The notes: a model not told the origin generated them from the letters alone. 64,000 nt of DNA from Elephas maximus indicus (GCF_024166365.1 NC_064827.1:10457001-10521000), one strand, 5' to 3'. Counted from the first letter of the stretch, positions 44,013 through 56,326 are shown. A program made the numbers and translations.

Positions 44013-44475
44013 GAGGGCAGGAGGGGGTAGGAAAGCTGGATGGATGGAAATGGGAAGCCCAAGGTCAAGGAAGGGAGAGTGTTGACTCCGGGTTGGTAAC
44101 CAATGTCACAAAATGATATGTGTATTGTTTAATGAGAAACTAATTTCCTCTGTAAACATTCACCTAATTTTTTTTTTTTTTAAAAGCACAAGAAAATAAA
44201 ATTAAACAAACAAACAAACAAAAAAACAACTTTCAGTGCCTGAGGTGGAAAGGAAGAGTCATTGCTTAGGGGACACCGAGTTTCTGTTAAGGGTGATGGA
44301 AAAATCTGGGCACAGAAAAGGGTGATGGCTGAATAACATGACAAACATAATTAGTAGCGCTGAACTGTGTGAAGGATGTTGAAATACCAAATGTTATACC
44401 GTATATATATTTACAACCGTAAAGACTAGTATTGGTATGAACACTTGCAAAGAAACAAAATGAAACAAAACAAAG
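44013..44475 (+). mobile_element. L1 3' end plus second A-rich segment within one target duplication
   Basis: Flanks atcagtccacgttg (43999-44012) and atcagtccatgttg (44476-44489), 13 of 14. Inside: L1 3' end to about 44225, then different sequence (ggtgatggaaaaatctggg, gctgaactgtgtgaagg) to a second A-rich end. Confidence 0.8.
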
Positions 44476-44489
44476 ATCAGTCCATGTTG

Positions 44490-45483
44490 CAGAATGGCTT
44501 CCTAGAATCTCGCCTTCGCCCTAAATGCTGCACTTGGGTCATTACGAATAGACCATAGCGTTCCAGCAATTGTCATGGAAACTCTAGAATTCCCGTTGCT
44601 GGTCTGGCACCATCTGTCTCGCTGAAGGTCCAACAAGGAAACTCATGATCCGTAATGTCTCGGAGGAAATGATCCCAAATTCACCAAGACAGAATATATA
44701 TTTTCAACCATCTGCTTTCCCTCCTGGCTTTCCAGCAATTTCTCCGCAGCTAATAAATAAAATTCTGTGAGATTTTCAATGCCTGGTTCACCACCTGTGG
44801 TTACTGACTCTAGAAACCCAGTTATTTGGAAGATTAAGATTAAACAACCTCAAAAAGCTACGAATCAAAGAAAATCAACATGAATTGCAGCACTAACTGC
44901 TGAAACAAGTGTGAAAGCTAGTCTTTTACAACGAGACTAGCAGAGGCAAGGATTACGTTTTCATATCTTGGCTCTGTCTTGTAAACCTCAAAAAAGGCTG
45001 GGGCAAATAGATTAAAAAGTTGCCCAAGAACAAAGCCAGCTTAATAATGGCTTTCATGCAGAGCTGCTAGAAGATAAAAGAGCCTATGAAGGGTTTTGAG
45101 GAATAGAACTTGACATGATTGTCAAATATGGTCATTCCTCTGAGGAAACAGATCAAAGCAAGAGGCTGAGATGCTGGAGTTGGGAAGCACTCAGTGCAGT
45201 GGTTTTCAGTCGCTGTCCTGAGGGGCCACCAGATCACCGCCCATTTCCATCTGGAGCTGCCAGAGATCAGAGGCAGGTCTCGTGAGTCTCCGGAGCCACC
45301 AGCCTGACTCCACAGAGCATGTCTGTGTTTGTCTGATTTTCTTTAGGGAAGTCTTGAAACTGATTTTAAGAAAGGATTGCCTAGCTTTAAAATATCTCGA
45401 TAACCCACTGATGTAAAATAGCTTGGTAATCACTGAAGTGATCTGATGTAATCAGTTTATTTCTCCTTTACTCCTTCCGCCAT
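44490..45483. other. intergenic, no recognised feature
   Basis: No exon or assignable repeat. Confidence 0.35.
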
Positions 45484-45672
45484 GGTGGCTGCTGTTGGGT
45501 GTCGTCGAGTCCATTCCAACTCATGGCAACCCCATACCTGCAGAGCAGAGCTGCTCCATAGGGTTTTCAAGGCTGTGACCTTTTGGAAGCTGATTGCCAG
45601 GCCTGGCTTCCAAGGTGCCTATGTGCGGGTTCGAACCGGCAACGTTTCAGCTAGTAGCGCTTAACTGTTTTT
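45484..45672 (-). mobile_element. AfroSINE, 'gagtccc' subtype
   Basis: tggctgctgttgggtgtcg, gagctgctccatagggttttc, ctagtagcgcttaactg. Confidence 0.85.
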
Positions 45673-45737
45673 GTCTCCCCTCCCCCCTGCCCCCACCCTC
45701 GGCCAGGGAGCCTTACTCTCATTTTGTAGATGAAAAA

Positions 45738-45925
45738 AACCCAGCTGCCGTCGAGTCAATTCCGACTCGTGTGTCCGAGTAGAACTGCCCCATAGGGTTT
45801 CAGTGGCTGATTTTTTGGTAGTAGATCACGAGGCCTTTCTTCTGAGGCACCTGTGGGTGGACTCAAACCTCCGCCCTTTCCTTTAGCAGCCAAGCATAAT
45901 TTTTTGCACTACCCAGGGACTCCCA
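45738..45925 (-). mobile_element. AfroSINE, 'gagtccc' subtype
   Basis: cccagctgccgtcgagtcaa to gcactacccagggactcc. Confidence 0.95.
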
Positions 45926-46644
45926 TTTTGTAGATGAGGACATAAGCTCCAGAAGGTTCAGTGATGTGTAAGGCCTCAAAGATACTCAGAAGTGAAGTTA
46001 AGGTGAGACAGGCTCCCCGACTGTCCAATCTCCTCTCCTCTTGGAGTGTCTTGTCTGGAATTGTAACTCTAGGGCACACCTGCCACTCAAAGACAGAGTC
46101 ATGAACACCTCTTCCTACCCGATCCTGAACTTCATTCTCTGCTCTCCTGACTTCTCGCTTCTCTGGGTTTTTTCCCACCTGGCCAATTGGCTTTGCTGCT
46201 TCACATGGTTTTTCCAACAACAGCCTGTTTGTTCTTCAGGTAGAACACTAGGTAAACATCCATTTCCTAAAAATTCCCAGTGTGCTATTTCCTGGGAGAA
46301 ATAAACCCAGCAGAGACCTATCATGGAGATGCTGTGTCTTGCTACCTCCAAGAAATGGTACTGCTTGTCACTCACCTTATAGAAGACACGTTTTTATTTA
46401 TGGAATGGAAAAATCATGGATTTACCTTTGGAATATAAAAGAAATCATTGGCATTTACTCTCCATAACCACCCTAGCAATTATTCTCCCCATCCTGCAGA
46501 CATGGAAACTGAGGTTCAGGATGGTTGAGGCAGGGCCACAGCCTTGCACAACTAGAGGGAGCTTTGTTCAAATTGTTCTCGGTCAATGGCGCCCCCTGGA
46601 GCCCGTTGCAGCAGTGCTGGGTTAAACGTGGCTCCCAGTTTCAC
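45926..46644. other. intergenic with a MIR-like piece
   Basis: MIR-like minus-strand motifs at 46460-46560 (agacatggaaactgaggttc). No exon. Confidence 0.4.
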
Positions 46645-46812
46645 TAAACTCAAACCAAACTCATTGCAGTTGAGACAATTCCAATTCATAGTGACCCTAC
46701 AGGACCATAGGGTTTCCAAGGCTGTAATCTTTACAGAAGCAGGCTGCCATATCTTTCTCCCTCACATCACTGGTGGGTTGGAATCGCCAACCTTTTGACG
46801 CAACCAAGCGTT
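46645..46812 (-). mobile_element. AfroSINE, long subtype
   Basis: aaactcattgcagttgagac, aggctgtaatctttacag, gaatcgccaaccttttg. Confidence 0.85.
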
Positions 46813-47239
46813 CCTGGAAGATGGCAGATTCAGGATTTATACCCAGGACCGTGTCTCCAAAGCCCACGTTCTAATCACTGCACGAGTATCTGCTTCAGAA
46901 ATCCATTTGTGCGCTCAGACTCTGTGAGTCTCGTATGGACGGACAGTGATGAACCAAGAAGGAAGGAAGGAAGTTGACTGTTACGCATCAGATGTGATGC
47001 AAACTTGAATAAATGCCCAAGGAGACTTTATTCATGCTGTATTTTTTCTCTTTTTTAAATTTCATTAAGTATCAAATGATGGCAATTTCGTGGAATAAAT
47101 TTTTTTTTATTTCGAAATAGTTTCAAGCTTATAGAAGTTATACCAAGAATAAAAATAATTCCCAGATTCACCAATTATTAACATTTTGCTACATTCGCTT
47201 TGTCATTATCTGTCTGCCTATCTATCCAGGGTTTTTAAT
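46813..47239. other. intergenic, no recognised feature
   Basis: No exon or assignable repeat. Confidence 0.35.
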
Positions 47240-47455
47240 GATTCTCAAAGTGTGGTCCCTGGGAATCAGCATCATCTGCAAACTTGGGAGAAACGTAAAT
47301 TCTTGGCTCCCACCCTAGACCTGCTGAGTCAGACAGAAGCTCTGGGGGCGAGGTCAGGTCGTTTCTGTTTTAAAAGCCCTCTAGGTGATTCTGATGTTGA
47401 CTAAAGTTAGAGGACAACTGTCCTATGGAAGAACACTTGAGAAACACTGTTTTAA
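47240..47455 (-). repeat. MER5-like DNA transposon
   Basis: ttctcaaagtgtggtccctgg at the left and acttgagaaacactg at the right (inverted terminal repeats). Confidence 0.8.
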
Positions 47456-47584
47456 ACACTTGTTATTTTTTCATAAAAGAAGTTGGAAAGAATTCGGAAG
47501 TTTAGCTTAGTTTTTCCAGGGTTGACCGTAACATAAAAGAATCATCATTGAATTTTGTACCAGCTAAGGTAAGTATTCAATTGT

Positions 47585-47705
47585 GGATCCTAATACCACT
47601 TTGGGCTTTGCCACAGTCTGGTTGCATGATCTTACACAAGTCATTTCACCTTCCCAGCCCCAATGTCCTCCCACCTGAAAGACGGAAGTTAGAATATCAT
47701 TCCTT
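47585..47705 (+). repeat. MIR fragment
   Basis: ttacacaagtcatttcacc and cacctgaaagacggaag. Confidence 0.65.
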
Positions 47706-48285
47706 CCGGCCTTAAATTGAAATTCTGGCCCTAATTCTTTTCAAGGCACTGGGGGACTTTTTCTATTACATATTCGTTTCTCTGTCACCTCTTGTGAGTC
47801 CAACAAGAAAGGACTCTGGATACACCATTTAAGAAGCAGCTAACTTTGAGCCCCAAGTTGGTAACAGGTTTTTTTCTTGACTGGGTAGCATGGATAGAAT
47901 GACACTAATATACATGGCACAGCTGCTATGGTTGGATGCAACCAAACCAGGGCTTTCAGAGCCTGAGTGAAAACTGCGGTCGGGCTAGGTCCTTAGCTGC
48001 TACTTAGCCAAGTATCATGTCCTTTCAACCTTTCCTTATATGTCATTTCTTCTAGCTCTATTCCCTTGGTTTACTCAACCCAACCACCCTGGTTTTCAAC
48101 CCTGTCCTCAAGAGGGGTGAGTAAGGTAGATTCCTGCCTTGCTGGAAGTCAAGTTCTACTTCTGATCATTGTGATAGATGGCGTTGCTGGGGGATGGGTG
48201 GTTGGAAGGAGGAAAAAGCTTGTTGGGAAAGAAGCATCTAGGAATAGATCTCAAGGCACCAGCCAGGTCTAGAAATACAATCCAG
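47706..48285. other. intergenic, no recognised feature
   Basis: No exon recognised. Confidence 0.35.
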
Positions 48286-48412
48286 GTTGCCTGGTGATCT
48301 GCTTTTGTGAAGATTACAGCCAAGAAAACCCTATGGAACAGTTCTACTCTACAATACCTGGAGTCGCCAGGAGTGGAAATCAACTTGATGGCAACTGGCT
48401 TTTGGTTTGTAG
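48286..48412 (+). mobile_element. AfroSINE, 5'-truncated
   Basis: gcctggtgatctgcttttg to caacttgatggcaactgg. Confidence 0.85.
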
Positions 48413-48619
48413 GAGTCTCAAGGAACTGGAAGGCCCACCAGTAACACCCCTGAAAATATTGTCTCCAACTGGGGCTTCAGGCAAGTGTACTGGGGACACC
48501 TCCTGCTGGCGTGGTTCTCTATGCTGCCTCTACTTCTACCCTTCCTTGGATGTACAGATTTAAGAGAGCAGCAACAAGTCAGCTTAAAGATGATGATTCT
48601 CACCTCTTGCTATACAATA

Positions 48620-48785
48620 GGCTCATCAAGGAAGGGTCTAAAAAATGCTGATGCCCAGGCCTTACCCCAGAGAGTCTGAATTAATTGGTCTGCAGTGGAA
48701 CTCAGAACCCATTTATGGGTGTATTATTAAAACTCCACAGGTATTTCTAATGTGCCACTGAGGCTGAGAATCACTGCTCTAGGAC
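48620..48785 (-). repeat. MER5-like DNA transposon
   Basis: tgctgatgcccaggcc, aatgtgccactgaggctgag, aatcactgctctagg. Confidence 0.7.
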
Positions 48786-49035
48786 ATAAACACTTTAAAT
48801 TTACTTTAAAAGCTGCCCAAGAAGAGAAAGAATGTTCTACAACACAGGTTGCAAACTGGCAGCCTGTGGATAGAATTCAGACAGGATATATTTTGTGTAG
48901 ACAGCACGATGTTAAAATGAAAAACAAGCAAAAAAAAAGAGTTGGAATGTCTTATCATAAGGCATTTGGAATTTCTATTATCCCCATGACTTTTGCAGGT
49001 GTTTAGTGTCGAGGCTCCTGGTCTGCTGAGACACC

Positions 49036-50290
49036 TTTGTTGTTAAGTGCTGTTGAGTCAGTTCTGACTCATAGCGACCCTACGTACAACCCAATGAAAC
49101 ACTGCCCGGTCCTGTGTCATCCTCACAATCACTGTTATGCTTCAGCTCACATTGTTGCAGCCACGCTCTCAATCCATCTTGTTGAAGGTCTTCCTCTTTT
49201 TCGCTGACCCTCTACTTTACCAAGCATGATGTCCTTCTCTGGGGACTGCTCCCTCCTGATAACATGTCCAAAGTATGTGAGATGAAGTTTCGTCTTTCTC
49301 ACTTCCGGTGAACATGCTGGCCAAACTTCTTCCAAGACAGATTTTTTCATTCTTCTGGCAGTCCTTGGTAGATTCATTTTCTGCCAATACCGCAATTCAA
49401 TGACATCATTCTTCTTCAGCCTTCCTTATCCATTGTCCAGCTTTCACATGAATATGTGGTGATTGAAAATACCATGGCTTGGGTCAGGCACACTTTAGTC
49501 CCCAAAGTAACATCTTTGCTTTTTAACACTTTAAAGAGGTTTTTTGCAGCATATTTGCCTAATGCAATGCGTCATTTGATTTCTTGACTGCTGCTTCCAT
49601 GAACATTGATTGTGGATCCAAGTAAAATGAAATCCTTGACAACTTCGATCTTTTCTGTTTATCATGATGTTGCTCATTGGTCCAGCTGTGAGGATTTTTG
49701 TTTTCTTTATGTTGAGGCTTAATCCATGCAGAAGGGTGTAGTCTTTGATTTCATCAGTAAGTACTTCAAGTCCTCTTTACTTTCAGCAAGCAAGGTTGTG
49801 TCATCTATATAATGCAGGTTGTTAATGAGTCTTCCTCCAATCCTGATGCCACATTCTTCTTCATCGAGTCCAGCCTCTCAGATTATTTGCTCAGCATACA
49901 GATTGAATAATTATGGTGAAAGGATTCAACCCTGTCACAAAACTTTTCTGACTTTAAACCAAGCAGTACCCCCTTGATCTGTTCGAACAACTTCCTCCTG
50001 GTCTATATACGGGTTCTTCATGAGCACAATGAAGTGTTCTGGAATTCCCATTTTTCTCAATGTTATCTATGACTGGCTATGATCCACACAGTCAAATGCC
50101 TTTGAATAGTAGGTAAAATACAGGTAAACATCTCTCTGGTATTCTCTGCTTTCAGCCAAGATCCATCTGACATCAGCAATGATATCCCTCATTCCACATC
50201 CTCTTTCTGATTCTGGCTTGAATTTTTGGCAGTTCCCTGTTCATGTACTACTGCAACTGCTTTTGAATGGTCGTTAGCAAAGAGACAAGT
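49036..50290 (-). mobile_element. RTE LINE, ORF2 (partial) and 3' end, about 1.25 kb
   Basis: From the tail (tgctgttgagtcagttctg) through the ORF2 C-terminal region (ttttcaatcacca-type; gcatcattcttcttcagcc) to the RT core region (gatatccctcattccac, ggcagttccctgttcatg). Many frameshifts; not coding. Confidence 0.9.
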
Positions 50291-50549
50291 ACATACACAG
50301 CCAGTTATTCGCCTTTCATAGTGAAGAATAATGCTGGTTGAGTAGTGGAAGTGGTGGTAGGGTGGTGGTCAAGGGGGTAATCAGAAACCTGCAGATAAAA
50401 AAAAAAAAGATAATTTACCTGAAATTGTGATTTCTCCCTCCTTTGAGTTCCCACCGCTAGCAACAACTATTTTTTGTGGAAGACAGTGGCTAGAGTGGGG
50501 CTCCAGTCCCAATTACACGATAGACCACCCCCAAGGAGGAGAAGCTCTC

Positions 50550-50950
50550 GTTGTTGTTGTTAGTTGCTGTTGGCTCCAACTCATGGCGATCCCATGTATA
50601 ACAGAAGGAAGCCTTGCCTGGTCCTGTGCTATCTTCATGATCACTGGTATGGTTGAAACCACTGTTGTGTCAGTCCACCTCATTGATGATTTCCCTCGTT
50701 TTCGTTGACCTTCTCCTCTGCCACATGTGATGCCTTTTTCTAGTGAGTGGTCTTTCCTGATGACGTGGCCAAATAAGTGAGCCGAAGTCTCACCATCCTT
50801 GCTTCTAAGGAGCATTCTAGTAGTATTTCTTCTAACACTGATTTGTTCATTCTTCTGGTAGTCCACTGTATACTTAATTTTAATTAACACTATAGCTTGA
50901 ATATATCAGTTCTTATTGTGTCATCCTTTCTTATTGTCCAGCTTTCACAG
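50550..50950 (-). mobile_element. RTE LINE 3' end, older copy
   Basis: gttgttgttagttgctgttgg, tggtcctgtgctatcttcatg, ttgcttctaaggagcattc, attgtccagctttcac. Confidence 0.85.
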
Positions 50951-52161
50951 AATAGGTCAATTTTAAGAACATAATTGGACCATGGTGGTAGGGGTTGATG
51001 GAAGAGAGGGCCAAAGCTCTGAACTCAGTCTCTTTGGACCCTTTGGTTTGTGCTATAAAATGGGCTTGACTATGACCATGAGGCGGGCTTGACCATGACT
51101 GTGAGACGGGCTTGGCCAAAAAGTGAGCTGGGCTTGATCATGACCTCTAAAAGTGTTGTTACTGCAATCTTTACCTGGCATGGCATGTTGACAATGGAAA
51201 ATACTCCCCTAGACCTGAGGTAGGGAATTCACTCACATGCAGACAATTAGAAGGAGAGGATGGACTCAAATATCTGGGTTTTCCTACATAGTTCAATATT
51301 TCCGAACGTGTAGAAAATCTTTCTAGAAAACTACTAACACTTTTCTCTCGACCTTTCAACACAAAGAATGGTTCTACTAACCCATCATTTTCTTGGAACC
51401 AGAGATTTCATCACACGTATTTCAATCTGCTGCCCTTTCCCCCGGCATTGTCGTCCCCCAAGGCAAAAAAAAAAAAAAGGTACATCATAAAAATAGAACT
51501 CAATAAATGGTTAATGGATTAAGCTGTTGTCAATTCTAATTTTTATACTTACAGGTTGGGATATAAAATCTCAGAACTCCCCCGGTGATAACACATTATT
51601 ACTTGCGGTTAAAGCTCAGATGTAATAATAGTCTGGATTAACTGTATATTTTCAAACCACAAAAAACTGCCCAAGTTTGTGGCCATAGCTTCTATTTCTG
51701 CTTCCTTTTGAGGGTGTGTCAAGGGTCAGGTCAGTCCTTGTCTTAATCCCTTAAATCAGCGTGCGTCTTGTCCAGTGAAATGGACACACGACAGTGTACA
51801 GACCTTCTGGATTCCAATATGGCGGACAGGAAATGGGCTGGTTCTCTTCTGTAGCATTAGGCACTGTAGCACCTGAATTTCCAGAGCTAATTTATTCTGT
51901 ACTCGAAATGACTGGCAACATATTGGAAAATCAGGATGTAGTATTTTTTGTTACCTTGTTTGTTTTTAATAATACACTAAAACACTTAAAATTTTGGTAG
52001 CAAATTATCTGTATACCAGGATTTTATTTTGGGATATGATTTCTATAATAATTTCTGTCCAATTTTTGGAGCAATGTGTAGTTATCCCTCAGATTCAAAT
52101 ATTTCTACTACATAACAACCCATATTTGGGGGTGCTAACAAGTTAAAAAAAAAATTTTTTT
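50951..52161. other. intergenic, no recognised feature
   Basis: A short tandem-like stretch (gggcttgaccatgac variants) at about 51060-51140. No exon. Confidence 0.35.
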
Positions 52162-52170
52162 AACAAGTAC

Positions 52171-52344
52171 AGGAGCCCTGGTGGCACAGTGATTAAGACC
52201 TACAGCTGCTAACCAAAAGGTCAGCATTTCAAATCCATCAGCCACTGCTTAGAAACCTTATGGGGCAGTTCTACTCTGTCTAATAGGGTCGCTATGAGTC
52301 GGAATTGACTTGAAGGCAGCAGCTTTGGGTTTTGTTTTTTTTAA
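52171..52344 (+). mobile_element. AfroSINE, short subtype
   Basis: aggagccctggtggcacagtg to tgacttgaaggcagcagc. Flanks aacaagtac (52162-52170) / aacaagttc (52345-52353). Confidence 0.95.
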
Positions 52345-52355
52345 AACAAGTTCAC

Positions 52356-52702
52356 AAGGCAGTGGTGGTTTAGTGGGAGAATTCTTGCCTTCCACATGGG
52401 AGATCCTGGTTTGATTTCCAGCCAACACACCTCACGCACAGTCACCACCCATCTGTCTGTGGAGGCTTGCAGGTTGCTGTGGTGCTGAACAGGTTTCAGC
52501 AGAGCTTCCAGACTAAAATGGACTAGGAAGAAAGGCCTGGTGATCTACGTCTGAAAATCAGCCAATAAAATACCCATGGATCACAACGATCTGATCTGTA
52601 ACCGATGGAGGGGGCGGAGCGGGACTGGGCAGCATTTTGTTCCATTGGGCATGGGGTTGCCATGAGTCGGGAGCTGACACAACGGCAGCTAACAATAACA
52701 AC
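52356..52702 (+). mobile_element. tRNA-Gly-headed composite SINE, complete
   Basis: Head ggcagtggtggtttagtggg ... gaattcttgccttccac ... ggtttgatttcc (B box) resembles tRNA-Gly. Then RTE leader (gctgaacaggtttcagcag, aagaaaggcctggtgatc) and RTE tail (gggactgggcagcattttg, gccatgagtcgggagctgac). Confidence 0.9.
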
Positions 52703-52859
52703 GAGGCCACAAGAAAGAAGACTGTCTTTATTTGAGCATAACTCTTACTACAGGCAAACATAAAATTTCTTCTAAATAACTTTACACATTTCAACTAAAA
52801 TAAACGTCAAGAATGGAGGCCACTCTGTCTTCATTTACCACCTCTCCTGGAATAGTGGT

Positions 52860-53415
52860 TGTGATGTCTCCGGTTGTGTGTCAACTTGGCTGGGCCATGA
52901 TTCTTAGCAGTTGGGCAGTTAAGATGTAGTTTGGCAGTTGTATAATGATGTAATCACCTCCGTGATGAGATCTGCTATGAGTAGCCCATCAGGGAGCGTC
53001 CTCGGGGATGGGCCTGCATCCCAGGTATGTGGACTTTCTGGCAAAGCTTGCTGGCTTTTACTCATTCTGGATTCTATACCCAGGTTGTCATCATCTAACC
53101 TTCAGTTCTTGGAACTTGAGCCAGTGGCCTGCTGTATCGTCTATCGATCTTGGGCTTCGTCAGCCTCTCCAGCCTGTGAGTCAGCAGGCTGCTGTCTGAC
53201 CTGCTGATCTTGGGTTCATCAGCCCCTGCAGCTACGTGAGGCAGGAGAAGCCTCCAGCCTAACACCTCATCCGTGGTCTTGGGATTGTCTAGTCTCTACA
53301 ACTGTGCGAGGCATTTTCTTAAGACAAACCTCTCTCTTTCTCTCTATACTTATGCACACACACACACACACACTTCACTAGTTTTGCTTCTCTAGTGAAC
53401 CTAGCCTAAGATAGT
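52860..53415 (+). mobile_element. old interspersed repeat (LTR or DNA type)
   Basis: gtgtgtcaacttggctggg, tgcctgctgtatcgtctatcg, gttttgcttctctagtgaac resemble a common ancient mammalian repeat. The class is not settled. Confidence 0.5.
53355..53373. repeat. (CA)n microsatellite
   Basis: About nine CA units. Confidence 0.95.
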
Positions 53416-53418
53416 GGG

Positions 53419-53688
53419 TGTCTTAGTCATCTAGTGCTGCTATAACAGAAATACTACAAATGGATGGCTTTAATAAAAAGAAATTTATTCTCTCACAGTC
53501 TAGGAGGTTACTAGTCCAAATTTAGGGCATCATCTCCAGGGGAAGGCTTTCTCTCTTAGTCGGCTCTGGAGGAAAGTCTTTGTCCTCAATCTTCCCCCGG
53601 TCAAGAAGCTTCTCAGGCTCAGTGACTCCAGGTCCAAAGGACGCACTCTGCTCCTGGTGCTGCTTTCTTGGTCGTATGAGGTCCCTAC
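53419..53688 (-). mobile_element. MaLR-type LTR, 3' half
   Basis: tgtcttagtcatctagtgctg to gtatgaggtccctac, the same family as 9287-9803. The 5' part is missing at the junction with the RTE. Confidence 0.9.
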
Positions 53689-55110
53689 CAATAACATGTC
53701 CCAAGTATGTAAGATGCAGTCTCGCCATCCTTGCTTCTAAGGAGCATTCTGGTTGTACTTTTTCCAAGACAGATTCATTTGTTCTTTTGGCAGTCTATGG
53801 TATATTCAATATTCTTCTCCAACACCACAATTCAAAGGTGTCAATTCTTCTTCGGTCTTCCTTATTCATTGTCCAGCTTTCACATGCATATGAGGCAATT
53901 GAAAATACCATGGCTTGGGTCAGGCGCACCTTAGTCCCCAAGGTGACATCTTTGCTTTTCAACACTTTAAAGAGGTCTTTTGCAGCTGATTTGCTTGATG
54001 CAATGCATCTTTTAATTTCTTGACTGCTGCTTCCACGGGTGTTGATTGTGGAAACAAGTAAAATGAAATCCTTGACAACTTCAATGTTTTCTCAGTTTAT
54101 CATGATGTTGCTTACTGATCTAGTTGTGAGGATTTTTGTTTTATGTTCAGATGTAATCCATACTCAGGCTGTGGTCTTTGATCTTCATCAGTATTTCAAG
54201 TCCTCTTCACTTTCAGCAAGCAAGGTTGTGTCATCTGCATAACGCAGGTTCTTAATGAGTCTTCCTCCAATTCTGATGCCCCATTCTTCTTCATATAGTC
54301 CAGCTTCTATCTGCTCAGCATACAGATTGAATGGTATGATGAAAGAATACAAGCCTGATGCACACCTCTCCTGACTTTAAACCATGCAGTATCCCCTTGT
54401 TCTGTTCAAATGACTGCCTCTTGGTTTATGTACAGATTTCTCATGAGCACAGTTAGGTGTTCTGGAATTCCCATTCTCCACAGTGTTATCCATAATTTGT
54501 TATGATCCACACAGCATAGTCAATAAAATGCAGGTAAACATTCTTCTGGTATTCCCTGCTTTCAGCCAGAATCCGTCTGACGTTAGCAATGATATCCCTG
54601 GTTTCAAGTCCTGTTCTGAATCTGGCCTGAATTTCTGGCAGTTCCTCGTCAGGTACTGCTGCAGCTGCTCTTGAATGATCCTCAGCAAAATTTTGCTTGC
54701 ATGTGATATTAATGGTATTGTTTGATAATGTCCACATTTGGTTGGATCACCTTTCTTGGAAATAGGCATAAACATGGATCTCTTGCAGTCGGTTGGCTAG
54801 GTAGCTGTCTTCCAAATTTCCTGGCATAGACAAGTGAGCACTTCCAGTGCTGCATCCATTTGTCGAAACATCTTAATTGGTATTCTGTCAGTTCCTAGAG
54901 CCTTGTTTTTTGCCAGTGCCTTCAGTGCAGCTTGGACTTCTTCCTTCAGGACCATCGGTTCCTGATCATATGCTACCTGCTGAAATGGCTTAATGTTGAC
55001 CAATTCTTTTTGGTATAGAGACTCTGTGGAGTCTTTCCATCTTCTTTTGATGTTTCTTGCGTCATTTAGTATTTTCCCTGTGGAACCCTTCAGTATTGCA
55101 ACTCTTGATA
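53689..55110 (-). mobile_element. RTE LINE, RT-domain region, about 1.4 kb
   Basis: Longest RTE piece. Degenerate minus frames at 54797-55003 (EEVQAALKALAKNKALGTD, N-terminal RT block) and 54486-54775 (MFMPISKKGDPT; FIDYA at the catalytic-region approach) identify the polymerase domain. It runs to upstream of RT near 55110. The 3' UTR is absent. Confidence 0.9.
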
Positions 55111-55186
55111 GGCCACAATCACCCTGGTGGGAGTTACAAGACCATGGCTAGAAAGACCACATAAATGTAATCGATCACACTGCAAG
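55111..55186 (-). mobile_element. fragment of the repeat seen at 31560-32320
   Basis: taggccacaatcaccc and gtgggagttacaagaccatgg. Confidence 0.55.
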
Positions 55187-55380
55187 TGGTTAAGCACTTG
55201 GCTGCTAACCAAAAGGTTGGCAGTTTGAACCTATCAGCTGCTCCATGGGAGAAAGATGTGTCAGTCTGCTTCCTTACAGATTTACAGCATTGGAAACCTT
55301 ATGGGGCAGTTCTACTCTGTCCTACAGGGTCGCTATGAGTTGGAATTGACTCAGTGGTAGTGGGTTTGGCTTGGGGTTTT
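55187..55380 (+). mobile_element. AfroSINE, long subtype, head truncated
   Basis: agtggttaagcacttggctg to gactcagtggtagtgggtttgg. Confidence 0.95.
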
Positions 55381-55393
55381 TTTTTGTATTGAA

Positions 55394-55606
55394 GGAGGAG
55401 TGTCTGGGTCGTGCAAACAGTTAATGTGTTCAACTGCTAACCTAAAGGTTGGAGGTCCGAGTCTACCTAGAGGTGCCTTGAAAGAAAGGCCTGGTGATCT
55501 ATTTCTGAAAAACCAGCCATCGAAAACCGTCGGGAGCACAGTTCTACCGTGACATACATGTGGTTGCCATGAGTCAGAGTCGAAGTGACAGCAAAGGTTG
55601 TGTGTG
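55394..55606 (+). mobile_element. AfroSINE, 'gagtgtctgggtcgtgc' subtype
   Basis: Head to gagtcgaagtgacagcaaag; a short (GT)n follows. Confidence 0.9.
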
Positions 55607-55814
55607 TGTGTTTTAATCTATTTAGCATCCACCGCCCTTGTCCTGAATCACTGGCCTTAATCCTCTCCAGATATCACCCTCGTCTCCCACCTTTTTTCAC
55701 CTCTCTGTACTATCAGTTACAACCCATGTCGCCTTCCAGACCAGATCCCCATTTTCCCCACTGTGGGCTTTGCTCCCACCGTGGCTCTGGCTCAGGTTCT
55801 CCTCCAAAGGACGA

Positions 55815-56326
55815 ATGGACCACAACTACCATGGCCTCCGCCAGGCTGAGTCCAGCACAACTAGATGCTGCCCGGCTACCACCACTGACTGCTCTGACAG
55901 GGATCACAATAGGGGGTCCCGGACAGAGCTGGGGGAAAAGGTAGAAAAGGATTCTAACTCAAAAAGAAAGACCAGACTTGCCAGCCTGACAGAGACTGGA
56001 GAAACCCTGAGAGTATGGGCCCCACACCCTTTCAGCTCAGTAATGAGGTCACTCCTGAGGTTTACCTTCAGCTAAGGATCAAACAGGCCCATAAAACAAA
56101 ACGAGACTAAAGGGGCACACCAGCCCTGGGGCAAGGAGGAGAAGGCAGGAGGGAATAGGAAAGGTGGTAATAGGGAACCCAAGGTTGAGAAGGGAGAGTG
56201 TGCATGTGTCATGGGCTTGTTAACTGATGTCATAAAGCAGTATGTGTACTAAGTGTTTAATGAGAAACTAGTTTGTTCTGTAAAACATCATCTGAAGTAC
56301 AATACAAAATAATAATAATAAAAAAA
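55815..56326 (+). mobile_element. L1 3' end, lineage type
   Basis: ccacaactaccatggcc, gacagggatcacaataggg, aatgaggtcactcctgagg, (aat)n and A-rich tail. Same subfamily as 11805-12121. Confidence 0.85.
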
